A stretch of DNA of 64,000 nucleotides from positions 1 through 64,000 of the forward strand of contig CALXZL010000003.1 of NCBI GenBank assembly GCA_944393215.1, read 5' to 3'. Positions 54,630 to 64,000 of the stretch are shown one piece after another (the first letter of the stretch is position 1; every line of letters begins with the position of its first letter). The position numbers were made by a program, and so were the translations under genes. The notes beneath the pieces were generated by a model. It ran no database searches. It was given only the letters and a program-made list of their open reading frames with translations, and was not told the DNA's origin. Origin of the DNA: an uncultured Alphaproteobacteria bacterium (lineage in GTDB: Bacteria; Pseudomonadota; Alphaproteobacteria; RF32; CAG-239).

Positions 54630-55100
54630 ATGAAAAAACTTTTTAGTTTATTCTTTGCAATTATTGCATTGTCTGGTTGTTCTTCTTTAGGCTTTGACGG
54701 TGGTTTGTTTGGTGGCGCTGAATGCGATTCCAAAGAAGCTCGCGATTTCATGGCTAATGCTGAAGACAGAGTTTTCTTTGCTTTCGATAGTTCTGCTATT
54801 TCCAGTGAAGCTGCTGATGTTTTGGATGGTCAAGCTGAATGGTTGAAAGATCACAAAAAAGTTAACGTTATCGTTCAAGGTTACTGCGATGAAAGAGGTA
54901 CTCGCGAATACAACTTGGCTTTGGGTGAACGCCGCGCCAACGCAGTTAAACAATACCTCATTTCTCAAGGCGTAGCTGCTGACAGAATTTCTACAATTTC
55001 TTACGGTAAAGAAAGACCGGCTGTTTTGGGTAACAACGAAGCTGCTTGGGCTCAAAACCGTCGTGCCGTAACTGTTGTTAAAGCATCTTCTGCTAACTAA
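54630..55100 (+). CDS. pal: Peptidoglycan-associated lipoprotein Pal
   Basis: A 156-residue outer-membrane lipoprotein. Signal peptide with lipobox LSGC (Cys near 17), then the OmpA-like peptidoglycan-binding domain (VQGYCDERGTREYNLALGER, the Asp and Arg that hold diaminopimelate). Part of the Tol-Pal system for outer-membrane constriction. The ATG at 54630 has GGAG upstream; one at 54615 would add five residues. tolQRAB are not in the window. Confidence 0.95.
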   Translation: MKKLFSLFFAIIALSGCSSLGFDGGLFGGAECDSKEARDFMANAEDRVFFAFDSSAISSEAADVLDGQAEWLKDHKKVNVIVQGYCDERGTREYNLALGERRANAVKQYLISQGVAADRISTISYGKERPAVLGNNEAAWAQNRRAVTVVKASSAN

Positions 55101-55120
55101 TACAGTACGCAAGATTGTAA

Positions 55121-55156
55121 AAAAAAACGTATCCTGATTTGGGATACGTTTTTTTA
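55121..55156 (+). terminator. Terminator between pal and cpoB
   Basis: AAAAACGTATCC and GGATACGTTTTTTT form a stable hairpin with a T tract, so cpoB is probably also transcribed from its own promoter. Confidence 0.85.
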
Positions 55157-55221
55157 TTGCTTGAGCTTATTTATAAATTGTTCTAACCTAAAAAGAGTTT
55201 TGTAAGATTTGTGAGGTTTTA

Positions 55222-56076
55222 ATGAAAATATCTAAGATTTTGGTTTTGTCTTTTTCTGCCGCTCTTTTATGTTCTACGGCTCGGGCTCAACAATTTGGCG
55301 CTTTGGAAGCGGAAATAGATGCCTTGAAGGAAGATGTCCGTGCTTTACAAAGAGATGCTTATCGGATGAAAAACGACGATGCTTTCGGTCCGCTATCTTC
55401 TTCCGATATGGCTGTGCGCGTCGGCGAAATGGATGAAAATATGCGCAAAATTAATGGTCGTCTTGATGAAATTGAATATAAGCTCAAAACTATGAACGAG
55501 CGTATTGATATGATTAATCGCGATGTTGACGTTAGAATCTCTATGATCGAGGGTAAGCCAATTAAATCTAACGGTGCCGGAATCCAAGCTCCAAAGGAAA
55601 AATTTGAACCTAAAGTTGCTGAAAATGCTCCGAAATCTTTGCTCGGAGCCAATATTGATAAAGGAACAGATTTGCCTGACATGCCTTCTAAAAATGCAGA
55701 ACAGATTTATAAAGAAGGTTTGGAATTCTTAAAAAATAAAAATTATGATAAAGCCGAAGCTTCATTCGACTCGGTTTTACGTCGTTTCCCGCAAGATAAG
55801 TTAGCCGGTAATGCTCAATTTTGGCTCGGCGAAGTTTATTATAGTCGCGGGCAGTTTAAAGAAGCTGCCGTTGCCTTTGCTAAAGTTTATAAAGATTATA
55901 AAGACGGTCCTAAAGGTGCCGACGGTTTATTGAAGCTCGGTATGAGTATGAGCGAACTTAATAATAAAGAAGCTGCCTGTGAAGCTTTTACGAATATAAA
56001 AACAGAATTCCCGAAGGCAGAAGAACGTATTATTAAAAAAGCTGCAGAAGAGATTAAAAAACTGGGTTGTAAATAG
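55222..56076 (+). CDS. cpoB: Cell division coordinator CpoB (YbgF)
   Basis: A 284-residue periplasmic protein. Signal peptide (to TARAQQ), an N-terminal trimerising coiled coil (ALEAEIDALKEDVRALQRD, ERIDMINRDVDVRIS) and C-terminal TPR repeats (AEQIYKEGLEFLKNKNYDKA, AQFWLGEVYYSRGQFKEA, LLKLGMSMSELNNKEAAC). It links Tol-Pal with peptidoglycan synthesis at division. Followed after 11 bases by tilS. Confidence 0.93.
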   Translation: MKISKILVLSFSAALLCSTARAQQFGALEAEIDALKEDVRALQRDAYRMKNDDAFGPLSSSDMAVRVGEMDENMRKINGRLDEIEYKLKTMNERIDMINRDVDVRISMIEGKPIKSNGAGIQAPKEKFEPKVAENAPKSLLGANIDKGTDLPDMPSKNAEQIYKEGLEFLKNKNYDKAEASFDSVLRRFPQDKLAGNAQFWLGEVYYSRGQFKEAAVAFAKVYKDYKDGPKGADGLLKLGMSMSELNNKEAACEAFTNIKTEFPKAEERIIKKAAEEIKKLGCK

Positions 56077-56087
56077 AAGTAAAAGCC

Positions 56088-57170
56088 TTGATTAAAGAGT
56101 TTTTAGAAAAATATGGATTATCCGATGTTCAGGAGTTTGCCGTTGCTGTTTCCGGCGGGGCAGACTCTTTGGCTTTGGTATTGATGATGCAAGAAGAACT
56201 TGCGCCGCTTGGTAAAAAAATCGTGGCTCTTACTGTCGATCATAAATTGCGTGGAGAATCTACCGAAGAGGCTCTTTATGTCGGGCGAATTATGAAGGCT
56301 TATCAGATTGAACACCATATTTTGACCTGGAACGGTGAAAAACCTAAAAACGGAATCGAAGAGGCTGCCAGAGAAGCACGTTATAATTTGTTGGTTGATT
56401 GGTGCCAGCAAAAGAAAATTAGTGTTTTAGCCATTGCTCACCAAGCTCTTGATCAAGCCGAAACTTTTTTCATGCGTTTGCAACGCGGCAGCGGATTGGA
56501 CGGTTTGTGCGGAATCCGCCCCGTTTCTAAACGAGACGGTTTGATCTTGATGCGACCTTTGCTTTCAATCATGCCTGAAGATTTGAAGAAATATCTTTAT
56601 AATCGTCAGATTGAGTGGGTGGAAGATCCTTCCAACCAATGTGATGATTTTTTGCGTGTGCGTGTACGCAAGTTTATGCCTGTGTTGCAAGAAAACTTAG
56701 GTATTACGCCGCAGCGTATGGTCGAAACCATGAAGGTCTTGCAGTCAACCTTGGATTATGTTCAATATCGTGTTAATCAATATATTAAAAATCATGTTCG
56801 GAATTGGGACAGCGCCGGAATTTCTTTTTCGGAAAAAAATTTACCCGAATTACATGAAGAACTTTTATTTCGGGTTTTGGGAACTTTGCTTTATCAACAG
56901 GGAAATGCCAAATATAAAGCCGAGGCTGCCGAGTTGCATCGTCTGATGATGCGCTTGAAGGAAGATGATTTTGTTTCTTGCACTTTGGGCGGATGTGAAA
57001 TCATCAAAAAATATGGGCAGATTTGGATTGTACCCGAACTTAAAATCAAAAACAAACCCTCAAAAAAAGACTGGGAAGATTTTTGCAATTTGCATCCTAA
57101 ATATAAGAAACTGAAGATACCTTATAAATTGCGATTGTCTTTGCTGAAATTAAACCCTATATATAAATAA
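56088..57170 (+). CDS. tilS: tRNA(Ile)-lysidine synthetase
   Basis: A 360-residue PP-loop ATPase with the signature AVSGGADSLALVL near residue 20. It changes the wobble C of tRNA-Ile (CAT anticodon) to lysidine so that it reads AUA. TTG start without a clear ribosome site, so coupling to cpoB is likely. The C-terminal domain is shorter than in E. coli. Order cpoB-tilS-ftsH is typical of Alphaproteobacteria. Confidence 0.93.
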   Translation: MIKEFLEKYGLSDVQEFAVAVSGGADSLALVLMMQEELAPLGKKIVALTVDHKLRGESTEEALYVGRIMKAYQIEHHILTWNGEKPKNGIEEAAREARYNLLVDWCQQKKISVLAIAHQALDQAETFFMRLQRGSGLDGLCGIRPVSKRDGLILMRPLLSIMPEDLKKYLYNRQIEWVEDPSNQCDDFLRVRVRKFMPVLQENLGITPQRMVETMKVLQSTLDYVQYRVNQYIKNHVRNWDSAGISFSEKNLPELHEELLFRVLGTLLYQQGNAKYKAEAAELHRLMMRLKEDDFVSCTLGGCEIIKKYGQIWIVPELKIKNKPSKKDWEDFCNLHPKYKKLKIPYKLRLSLLKLNPIYK

Positions 57171-57196
57171 GTTGTGTTAAAAAATAAGGAAAAAAG

Positions 57197-59062
57197 ATGA
57201 GAACAGGAAAAAGTATTATCATCTGGTTGGTGGCTTTTGTCGCTCTGTCTACCGTTTTAAATATGTTTAACGGCGGTGCCAGAAAAGCCGGTTATGAAAC
57301 TTTGGCTTTTTCGGATTTTATGAATGAAGTGGATGCCAAACGTGTGGCAGAGGTTAGAATTGCCGGTCCCGATATTACAGGTACAACTATCGACGGACGC
57401 AAATTTATGACTTATGCTCCCTATGATCCGACTATGGTTGAAAGTTTGCGCGGAAGCGGTGCCAAAGTGACAGCTGCTCCTCAGGATAATTCTTCCGATA
57501 CTTTTTGGGGCGTTTTTGTTTCGTGGTTTCCGATGATTTTGCTCGTTGGCGTGTGGATTTATTTTATGCGCCAAGCTAACTCCGGCAACAATAAGGCTTT
57601 GAGCTTCGGAAAATCGCGCGCGCGTTTGATTGAAAACAACAAAAAGGTGACTTTTGATGATGTTGCCGGTTGTGATGAATCTAAGCAAGAATTGGAAGAA
57701 GTGGTTGAGTTTTTGAAGGAGCCCGAAAAATTCCAACGCTTGGGCGGCAAAATCCCGAAGGGTGTTTTGCTTGTGGGACCTCCGGGAACGGGTAAAACCT
57801 TACTTGCCAAAGCCGTCGCCGGTGAGGCTAACGTTCCGTTCTTTTCCATTTCGGGTTCTGACTTTGTGGAAATGTTTGTCGGAGTGGGTGCTTCGCGCGT
57901 GCGTGATATGTTTGCGCAAGCCAAGAAAAATGCACCTTGCTTATTGTTTATTGATGAAATTGATGCCGTCGGTCGTCATCGCGGTGCCGGTTTGGGCGGC
58001 GGAAATGATGAACGTGAGCAAACCTTAAACCAACTTCTGGTCGAGATGGACGGTTTTGACGAGAATGAAAATGTGATTTTGATTGCCGCTACCAACCGTC
58101 CCGATGTTTTGGATCCGGCTTTGTTGCGTCCGGGACGTTTTGATCGTCAAGTGACGGTAACAAATCCTGATGTGCGCGGTCGTGAGGCTATTCTTAAAGT
58201 TCATGTGCGCAAAGTGCCGCTCGCTAAAGATGTCAGTTTGACCGTGGTTGCGCGCGGAACTCCGGGATTCTCCGGTGCCGAGCTGGCTAACCTTGTGAAC
58301 GAGGCAGCATTGATTGCCGCTCGTAAAAACAAGCGCAAAGTGACATCGGCTGATTTTGATGAGGCTAAAGATAAGGTTTTGATGGGTAATGAGCGCAAAT
58401 CCGTGGCTATGGATGAGAAGGAAAAACGTAATACCGCTTATCATGAAGCCGGACATGCGATTTGCACTCTTCATGTTCCGGAAGCCGATCCTATTCACAA
58501 AGCAACGATTATTCCGAGAGGACGCGCTTTAGGTATGGTGCAACAACTGCCCGAAAAAGACCAATATTCTTATTCTCGCGCCAAAATGCACTCAACTCTC
58601 ACGATTATGATGGGTGGACGTGTGGCGGAAGAGCTGAAGTTTGGTTATGATGCCGTAACTTCGGGCGCTTCTTCCGATATTTCCGCCGCCACCAACTTGG
58701 CTCGCTCAATGGTGATGGAGTGGGGTATGAGCGACAAGCTCGGTCCAATCCGTTATTCGGAAAACTCCAATGAAGTCTTTTTGGGTAAATCCGTGACACA
58801 AAACCAAAATATGAGTGAAGAAACAGCTTCTTTGGTGGATGAAGAGATTAAGTCATTTGTCAACCAAGGGTATGAAAATGCCAAAAAGATTTTGACCGAA
58901 CATCGCGAAGATTGGGAAAAATTGGCAGAGGCTTTGATGGAATATGAAACCTTGACCGGTGATGAAATCAACGATTTGTTAGCCGGAAAGCCGATTGATA
59001 AATCCAAAGATGAGCCGGTTCCGGAAGAAAAACGTACACATTCTTCTATTCCGGAAGTATAG
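57197..59062 (+). CDS. ftsH: ATP-dependent zinc metalloprotease FtsH
   Basis: A 621-residue inner-membrane protease. Two membrane segments enclose a short periplasmic part; the AAA motor has Walker A GPPGTGKT near 194, Walker B LLFIDEID and the second region of homology RPGRFDRQV; the zinc site HEAGH lies near 415. It removes misfolded membrane proteins and short-lived regulators. Starts 26 bases after tilS with AAGGA. Confidence 0.97.
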   Translation: MRTGKSIIIWLVAFVALSTVLNMFNGGARKAGYETLAFSDFMNEVDAKRVAEVRIAGPDITGTTIDGRKFMTYAPYDPTMVESLRGSGAKVTAAPQDNSSDTFWGVFVSWFPMILLVGVWIYFMRQANSGNNKALSFGKSRARLIENNKKVTFDDVAGCDESKQELEEVVEFLKEPEKFQRLGGKIPKGVLLVGPPGTGKTLLAKAVAGEANVPFFSISGSDFVEMFVGVGASRVRDMFAQAKKNAPCLLFIDEIDAVGRHRGAGLGGGNDEREQTLNQLLVEMDGFDENENVILIAATNRPDVLDPALLRPGRFDRQVTVTNPDVRGREAILKVHVRKVPLAKDVSLTVVARGTPGFSGAELANLVNEAALIAARKNKRKVTSADFDEAKDKVLMGNERKSVAMDEKEKRNTAYHEAGHAICTLHVPEADPIHKATIIPRGRALGMVQQLPEKDQYSYSRAKMHSTLTIMMGGRVAEELKFGYDAVTSGASSDISAATNLARSMVMEWGMSDKLGPIRYSENSNEVFLGKSVTQNQNMSEETASLVDEEIKSFVNQGYENAKKILTEHREDWEKLAEALMEYETLTGDEINDLLAGKPIDKSKDEPVPEEKRTHSSIPEV

Positions 59063-59145
59063 TAAACAAGGCATCTGTTAGACTATTGTTCTGATAGTGG
59101 CTGGAAACCGCGATGCTGTCAACGTGCAAGGCGGTGCTTTAAAAG

Positions 59146-59176
59146 AAAAGAGCGAGGATTTACCTCGCTCTTTTTT
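59146..59176 (+). terminator. Terminator of the tilS-ftsH operon
   Basis: AAGAGCGAGG pairs with CCTCGCTCTT, followed by TTTT. It lies in the 301-base gap 59063-59363; otherwise the gap is AT-rich and shows nothing more I can support. Confidence 0.85.
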
Positions 59177-59363
59177 GTGCATGTTTGAAGGTGAAAAATG
59201 TGGTATTATGAAAATGTTAAATAAGTTTTTTTGTTCTATTATTCTGGCAGACAGTTTTTCATATTTCTTTCTTTTTTAGAGGAAAATGATTAATTCAGAT
59301 TAACGGAACTTTTGTTTTATCTGAGGAACAATAGTCTGGTTGCTTCCTTTAAAAATTAAAATT

Positions 59364-59609
59364 ATGAAAAAAAAATTAAAAAAAATGGTACTTTGGGCAA
59401 ATGACAATAGTTGGACATTATTCCTTATAGGGGGGGTGGATTTTCCAATTATAATGTCTTTGTTACCAGAAAAAATTATTCCATTTTTTCTTCCATTGAT
59501 ATTTGGCTCGGTAGCAGCCATTATAATATCAATGTTGTATTTTGCATTTTGCTTAAACGCGCTTTTAGATGATTTGTGGAAGCGCATCGTAAAAAAATGC
59601 AAAAACTAA
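59364..59609 (+). CDS. Small membrane protein, unknown
   Basis: An 81-residue basic-headed protein (MKKKLKKMVLWANDNSWTLF) with two membrane helices (FLIGGVDFPIIMSLL and LPLIFGSVAAIIISMLYFAF) and a basic tail. No family recognised. Lone gene with its own terminator; no clear ribosome site. Confidence 0.5.
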   Translation: MKKKLKKMVLWANDNSWTLFLIGGVDFPIIMSLLPEKIIPFFLPLIFGSVAAIIISMLYFAFCLNALLDDLWKRIVKKCKN

Positions 59610-59674
59610 AAAAGCACCATATCTTGATTTGTTCCGTTTTCGGTTCTGTCAGATATGGTGCTCTTTTCTTTTAA
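59610..59674. terminator. Bidirectional terminator
   Basis: Perfect 12-bp arms AGCACCATATCT (59613-59624) and AGATATGGTGCT (59651-59662) with a 26-base loop and T-rich ends, between convergent genes. Confidence 0.75.
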
Positions 59675-59685
59675 AGAATAATTAT

Positions 59686-60687
59686 TTATTCTCTACCGGC
59701 AGACATGGCTTGCAGGTTTGTATGGTTTTGTTGAATTTGAGAAGTTCTTTTCTTTATGGTTTCTTTGGCAACAGTTGCCTCATCTTTTGAAAAGCTCTTT
59801 TCGGTTTCAACCGGAGGCATATCTGCATATTTTATTTCTTTGCCATAGAAATCTATGCTGTTTTGGATGGCATTATTTGCGGTTTTGGAGATGATAGCAT
59901 ATTTTACCGGAGATTTGTCATACTCTCCATAGCTTGCGACCAAATCAGATAGTTTTTGAGATGCTTCAGGATATGAAGTTTCTAACTTTTGGGCTGAAAG
60001 AGCCAATGTTTGCAACGCCATCTTTTTGCATTCTTCTAAAGCTTTTTCAATATCAACTTCCGGAGATGTAAATTCAACACCGGCAAGGTTGGCTAAACTT
60101 TCTTCGTGTCTTTGGTTGATATGTATTTGGGTTTGAGTGCTTTTATATGCACTTAAAAAATCGGCAATTTGTTCCATGCGCTGAATTTCTGTAGCAAAGG
60201 GTTTGTTTAAAAAGTCTTTTGCTTCTTTAGGTTTGCCTTGTTCATCTAGAGCAACCAAAGTCTTTTTTAAATCTGGATTGCCGTTTTCTAAGTGTGATAA
60301 GATTCTGCCGGCAGCTTGAGCTTCCATAAACTCATCTTTAGCTTGTCTGGGAATGTAGTCTAAAAATGTTAGAAGTTCTCCGGAAGTGGGCATGCCCTTG
60401 GGAACGGGATTTTTTTGTTTGATATATTTCTCTAACGTAGCGGCTTTGGTTTGGCTATCTATATTTTTTGTTTGTTCTTTGAGCCAAGCTTGTTTTTCTT
60501 CCCGACTTTCTCTTGATTTTATTTTTTCGGCAATAAGTTGCAGATTTTCCGGAGTGGGATTGTTTTCATAAACAGAAAGCATTTCTGCAAAAAAGATTTT
60601 GACTTCTTCCGGTGTGTTGCAAAATTTTTCAATCAACGACATTGTGGGAAGATTGAGGTCATTTAATGTTTGTTTGTTATCGGTCAT
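59686..60687 (-). CDS. Unknown helical protein
   Basis: A 333-residue soluble, charged and almost wholly helical protein (SLIEKFCNTPEEVKIFFAEM, DYIPRQAKDEFMEAQAAGRI, a Gln-rich end). No signal peptide, membrane segment or motif. GAGGAG precedes the ATG at 60687. Not recognised; effector or structural protein cannot be told. Confidence 0.6.
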   Translation of the reverse strand: MTDNKQTLNDLNLPTMSLIEKFCNTPEEVKIFFAEMLSVYENNPTPENLQLIAEKIKSRESREEKQAWLKEQTKNIDSQTKAATLEKYIKQKNPVPKGMPTSGELLTFLDYIPRQAKDEFMEAQAAGRILSHLENGNPDLKKTLVALDEQGKPKEAKDFLNKPFATEIQRMEQIADFLSAYKSTQTQIHINQRHEESLANLAGVEFTSPEVDIEKALEECKKMALQTLALSAQKLETSYPEASQKLSDLVASYGEYDKSPVKYAIISKTANNAIQNSIDFYGKEIKYADMPPVETEKSFSKDEATVAKETIKKRTSQIQQNHTNLQAMSAGRE

Positions 60688-60760
60688 TACGATTCTCCTC
60701 AAGACTATATCTCTTATATTACACGATAAAATGTTTTTTGTCTATTTTTTTATCTCTTCT

Positions 60761-61663
60761 TTAATTTTGTCTTTCGATAATAAAGTCAGCTAAGTCTTGC
60801 AAGGTTTGGGATTTGCTGCCAAAAACGGCAATGCTTTCTTTGGCTTGTTTGATTAAATCATGTGCAATTTCTTTGGCTTTATCCAAGCCATAAATACTAA
60901 CAAATGTGGCTTTGCCTTGGTCGGCATCTTTTTGTAGCTTTTTGCCCATCAATTCCTGATTGCCTTCCACATCCAAAATGTCATCGGCAATTTGGAAAGC
61001 CAAACCAATTTTTCTGGCATAATTGACAATCGCCAATCTTTCATCCATATCGGCTTTGCCTAAAATGGCGCCGGCTTCGCAAGCATAACGGATTAACCTT
61101 CCGGTTTTCATTTCTTCAATATGCAGAATCAATTTCTCGTTATTTTCTTCTTTGGGTGCGGTTTCGGCATATATATCGAGCATTTGTCCGGCTATCATAC
61201 CGTTATAAGCACCAGCGGCATTGGCTAATAAATTGACCAATTCGCAACGGATGTTGGCATCAATATTTAAGGTCTTGTGGCTCAAAAGTTCAAAGGCTTG
61301 GGTTAACAAACCGTCTCCTGCCAAAATGGCGGTGGCTTCATCAAAAGCCTTATGGCAAGTGGGTTTGCCGCGGCGCAGGTCATCATTATCCATGGCGGGT
61401 AAATCGTCATGAATCAATGAATAGGAGTGTAACATCTCTAAAGAGGCAGCAACCATTATTGCCGTGGGGTAGGCGGGAATACCATATAATTTGGCAGTTT
61501 CACAGACCAAAAACGGGCGCAAACGCTTGCCGCCGTTCATAACCGAATATTTCATCGCTTCAACCACGCGTTTTTCCGGACCGCTCGGAAGGGGAAAATA
61601 TTGTTCCAATTTATTGTTGAAGTCTTGAGAGAAAATTTTGAGCTTTTCTTTGATATCTGACAT
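60761..61663 (-). CDS. ispA: Farnesyl/geranyl diphosphate synthase
   Basis: A 300-residue prenyl synthase. The first Asp-rich motif is DDLPAMDNDD (about residues 79-88), the second FQIADDILD (about 220), with the GGKRLRP substrate site near 42. It joins dimethylallyl and isopentenyl diphosphates to give C10/C15 precursors of quinones and undecaprenol. Its start overlaps the xseB stop by one base. Confidence 0.93.
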   Translation of the reverse strand: MSDIKEKLKIFSQDFNNKLEQYFPLPSGPEKRVVEAMKYSVMNGGKRLRPFLVCETAKLYGIPAYPTAIMVAASLEMLHSYSLIHDDLPAMDNDDLRRGKPTCHKAFDEATAILAGDGLLTQAFELLSHKTLNIDANIRCELVNLLANAAGAYNGMIAGQMLDIYAETAPKEENNEKLILHIEEMKTGRLIRYACEAGAILGKADMDERLAIVNYARKIGLAFQIADDILDVEGNQELMGKKLQKDADQGKATFVSIYGLDKAKEIAHDLIKQAKESIAVFGSKSQTLQDLADFIIERQN

Positions 61664-61908
61664 TATTCTTCTACCTTATCTAACGGAGTGGTCGTTATTT
61701 CGCCGTTGGGGGCAATTTCAATTTTTTCAATTTTCAACTGAGCATCTTTGAGTTTCTTTTCGCAAAGTTGTTTTAAGGCAACGGCTTTTTCATATGCTTT
61801 AACGGCGTCATCCAATTTGATGCGTCCGCTTTCCAGCTCTCTTACAATGTTTTCCAGCTGAGTGAGGGCATCTTCAAAGCTCAAATTTTGGATATCATTT
61901 TCAGACAT
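61663..61908 (-). CDS. xseB: Exodeoxyribonuclease VII small subunit
   Basis: An 81-residue protein with the XseB pattern (LSFEDALTQLENIVRELESG, LDDAVKAYEKAVALKQLCEKKL). It binds the large XseA subunit, which is not in this window. xseB-ispA coupling is usual in proteobacteria. AAGGAGAAG precedes the ATG. Confidence 0.93.
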   Translation of the reverse strand: MSENDIQNLSFEDALTQLENIVRELESGRIKLDDAVKAYEKAVALKQLCEKKLKDAQLKIEKIEIAPNGEITTTPLDKVEE

Positions 61909-62090
61909 GTTCTTCTCCTTTATTAATTTGAAGTCATCTTACTTCACTTCTTTGAGATTGGCAATTTTAAATATTAAACTTTCGGATATGTTTTAAAGTA
62001 TATATAACAATTTGTTTTACCTGAACTGGGCAGGTATTTCAATTTATGCTAAATTATAATTCTGTGATATTGCTTTTGACGGAGGGTGCG

Positions 62091-62384
62091 ATGAAACATA
62101 ATGCCATTATTGCCGGTGCCGGATTATTTCGAGCTTTGGGAAATTTGAAACGGTTGGAAATTTTGTTTTATTTGCTCGGTAAAGAACTTAATGTTACCGA
62201 ATTGGAAAAATTGGTCGGAATCAGCCAGTCTTCTCTTTCTCAGCATTTGGCAGTGTTACGAAATGCAAAAATTGTCAAAACGCGGCGTGAAGCTCAGACC
62301 ATTTTTTATTCTATTTCTAATGATAAAATTGTTAAGCTCTTGTATTTTATTGAAAAACTTTATACCAAACCTTATGGAAGCTGA
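62091..62384 (+). CDS. ArsR-family transcription regulator
   Basis: A 97-residue winged-helix repressor (FRALGNLKRLEILFYLLGKE, then recognition helix ISQSSLSQHLAVLRNAKIVK). It has no cysteine, so the usual metal or persulfide sensing by Cys pairs is absent. GGAGG precedes the ATG at 62091; a start at 62046 is possible. No operon partner in view; the convergent rnd gene ends 12 bases away. Confidence 0.85.
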   Translation: MKHNAIIAGAGLFRALGNLKRLEILFYLLGKELNVTELEKLVGISQSSLSQHLAVLRNAKIVKTRREAQTIFYSISNDKIVKLLYFIEKLYTKPYGS

Positions 62385-62396
62385 AATTATGAAATC

Positions 62397-63584
62397 TTAT
62401 TTATGTTGACAACCCTGTTCTTCGGGGTTGTTTGTTTTTAAAACAATTCCATGTATCTGTTTGTCATAAGAAATGCAGACATTGCCGTTTCTTAATTCTA
62501 TGGCGTCTTTGCCGAAAATATCATATCTCCATCCCGATAAGGTGGGACATCCGTCATCTTTGAAAGATGCCAGTTGTTTTAAATCTTCTTCCGAGGCGAT
62601 TAATTTGGCGACCACGCCTTGCTCTTGGGAGCGAATTTTTAACAATAGCTTTAATAACTCATATAAAGCTTGGGCGCCGCTTGATAAAGGTTTATCTTTT
62701 TCGGGGTTGACATATTCTGATGTCGGAATATGTTTGCATCTTTCTAAAACTTCCAGAATCTCGGCTCCGAGTTTGCCTTGTGCCACATCTTTACGCATGT
62801 TGCGGATTTGCAATAATTCTTCTACCGTTTGCGGAAAAATGGCGGCAATATTGGCAAGCATGTCATCTTTGATGATGGATTGACGAGGCGTGTTTTTGCT
62901 CTTTGCTCGTTTTTCGCGCCATGCCGCTAATTCTCTTAAAACAGTTAAAATTTTGGCGTTGTGGGAGCGATGTCTGATTTTGTGCCAAATCTCATAGGGA
63001 TCGACATCATATGTTTTAGGATTGCGTAAGGTATCTAATTCTGATTCCAGCCAGCTTTCTCTGCCGGTTTCGGCTAATTTTTCTTTGAAATGTTTATAGA
63101 TATTTACCAAATGAGTTACATCTGACAAGGCATATTGCAGTTGTTTTTCATCCAGGGGGCGGAGTTCCCAGTTGGAACAGCGGCTGCTCTTATCTAAATC
63201 TATCTTTAAAATGCCTTTGACCAAGCTTTCATAGCCTGCGGATTCGCCATAGCCGCAGACCATGGCGGCAATTTGGGTGTCAAAAAGGGGAGTGGGAATT
63301 TTTCCGGTCAAATTATATAAAATTTCAATATCTTGTCTGCCGGAGTGGAAAACTTTGATAATGCTTTGATTGTCTAATATTTTGAAAAAAGGTTCTAATT
63401 TGAGCTTTGAACTTAACGGATCGATAATGGCGGCTTCATCTTCCGCTCCGACCTGAATTAGGCAAAGTTCGGCGTAATAAGTCTTTTCACGCATAAATTC
63501 CAAATCTATCGTAATAAAAGATTTGTTTTCCAGTGAGCTGCAAAATTCTTCAAGTTTTTCTGTTCTATCAATCAAATTTATCAT
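62397..63584 (-). CDS. rnd: Ribonuclease D
   Basis: A 395-residue 3'-5' exoribonuclease of the DEDD type: ITIDLEFMREKTYY (DxE near residue 23), VFHSGRQDIEIL, and QYALSDVTHL, then an HRDC domain (about 205-290). It trims tRNA and other small-RNA precursors. No clear neighbouring operon. Confidence 0.93.
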   Translation of the reverse strand: MINLIDRTEKLEEFCSSLENKSFITIDLEFMREKTYYAELCLIQVGAEDEAAIIDPLSSKLKLEPFFKILDNQSIIKVFHSGRQDIEILYNLTGKIPTPLFDTQIAAMVCGYGESAGYESLVKGILKIDLDKSSRCSNWELRPLDEKQLQYALSDVTHLVNIYKHFKEKLAETGRESWLESELDTLRNPKTYDVDPYEIWHKIRHRSHNAKILTVLRELAAWREKRAKSKNTPRQSIIKDDMLANIAAIFPQTVEELLQIRNMRKDVAQGKLGAEILEVLERCKHIPTSEYVNPEKDKPLSSGAQALYELLKLLLKIRSQEQGVVAKLIASEEDLKQLASFKDDGCPTLSGWRYDIFGKDAIELRNGNVCISYDKQIHGIVLKTNNPEEQGCQHK

Positions 63585-63830
63585 ATTTATTCCTTATTTT
63601 ACGCTTAGCTTGTTTATAGCGTAAAAAAAATTGCCTTTCAATCTTATTTTTTATGTTTCAGAAAAAACTTGATTTTACTTTGTTTTGTGTTAAAACACCT
63701 CTCATTGACTTATTTTTATAGTGATTATCAAGCTTATTATAAATTTTAAAAACAATGTCTTATGGAAAAGAAAAAAACATTTCCGGCTGTTGTCTTAATG
63801 CCAACAAATCGAGTAAAGGAGTTTTTGTCA

Positions 63831-64000
63831 ATGCTTCCTGCCGGGTATCAGCCCAAACCGGCTTTGACTTACGGAATTCGGTGTCGTGAAGAAGCTTTTG
63901 CTTTGGATGACTTTGCGGTGGAAGAAAATTTGGAAAATTTTTTGGCGGGCTTTCCTTCTACTTCGGCTTTTCGCTACTTCTTGCCGTTGAATAATCTTCA
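63831..64000 (+). CDS. Partial unknown gene running off the window
   Basis: An open frame from the ATG at 63831 (AAAGGAG upstream) to the window end: LPAGYQPKPALTYGIRCREE, ALDDFAVEENLENFLAGFP. An in-frame ATG at 63762 would add 23 residues. No family recognised. Bases 63585-63761 upstream are AT-rich and without a visible gene. Confidence 0.6.
   Translation, partial: MLPAGYQPKPALTYGIRCREEAFALDDFAVEENLENFLAGFPSTSAFRYFLPLNNL

Noticed and set aside
59211..59220. Another exact AAAATGTTAA
   Set aside because: It lies in the core region after ftsH, not upstream of an operon in the box's direction and without the extended AARRGT part; about one chance copy is expected in the window.
59097..59279. 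60-codon reading frame after ftsH
   Set aside because: It runs straight through the strong terminator at 59146-59176 and has no ribosome site.

Overview
The window looks like chromosome from a low-GC alphaproteobacterium. The best evidence is gene order in the right half: pal, cpoB, tilS and ftsH in a row, and rplU-rpmA-obgE-rsfS-rlmH close together, both typical of Alphaproteobacteria. DUF3768 genes (mostly alphaproteobacterial mobile DNA) agree. An uncultured, host-associated (gut-type) lineage is a guess from AT-richness and ankyrin/autotransporter content, not something the sequence proves.

Bases 1-16,700 are a defence-type island. Two diverged copies of one cassette (ankyrin protein, DUF3768, DUF1737, small tyrosine recombinase) lie at its ends in opposite orientation. 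Between them are a PHP-SMC ATPase / DUF2130 / Cys-rich three-gene operon, a large phage-type integrase, a DUF234-type ATPase and an McrBC restriction pair. Four related AAAATGTTA-type boxes lie upstream of four of these operons, each pointing into its operon; two of them share exact 18- and 19-base blocks at identical spacing.

Bases 16,700-28,100 hold a small unknown gene, another ankyrin gene, a large autotransporter with a structured, terminator-ended leader RNA, a three-gene ABC-3C operon (DUF3732 ATPase, middle component, C-terminal component), an AAA_14/DUF4143 ATPase, an orphan one-TM protein and a lipoprotein hydrolase.

Bases 28,100-37,050 form a second mobile segment: AT-rich repeats and six 16-bp repeats (four at exact 22-bp pitch) before a winged-helix gene, a BcgI-like restriction-modification pair (nuclease-methylase fusion plus S subunit), a beta-helix protein with an HTH tail, several small or decaying genes, and a large serine recombinase whose 3' end runs antisense through a terminator and a tRNA-Gln(TTG) gene.

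Bases 37,050-64,000 are mostly core genome: nucleotidyltransferase and phosphoesterase, MBL hydrolase, HAD phosphatase, glyS, uvrC-pgsA-response regulator-histidine kinase, a long acidic protein, a lipoprotein, a secreted SNase, the ribosomal/GTPase cluster, pal-cpoB-tilS-ftsH, ispA-xseB, an ArsR regulator and rnd. Within uvrC there is an in-frame palindromic insert with a 34-base direct repeat, resembling the palindromic elements known from Rickettsia genes.
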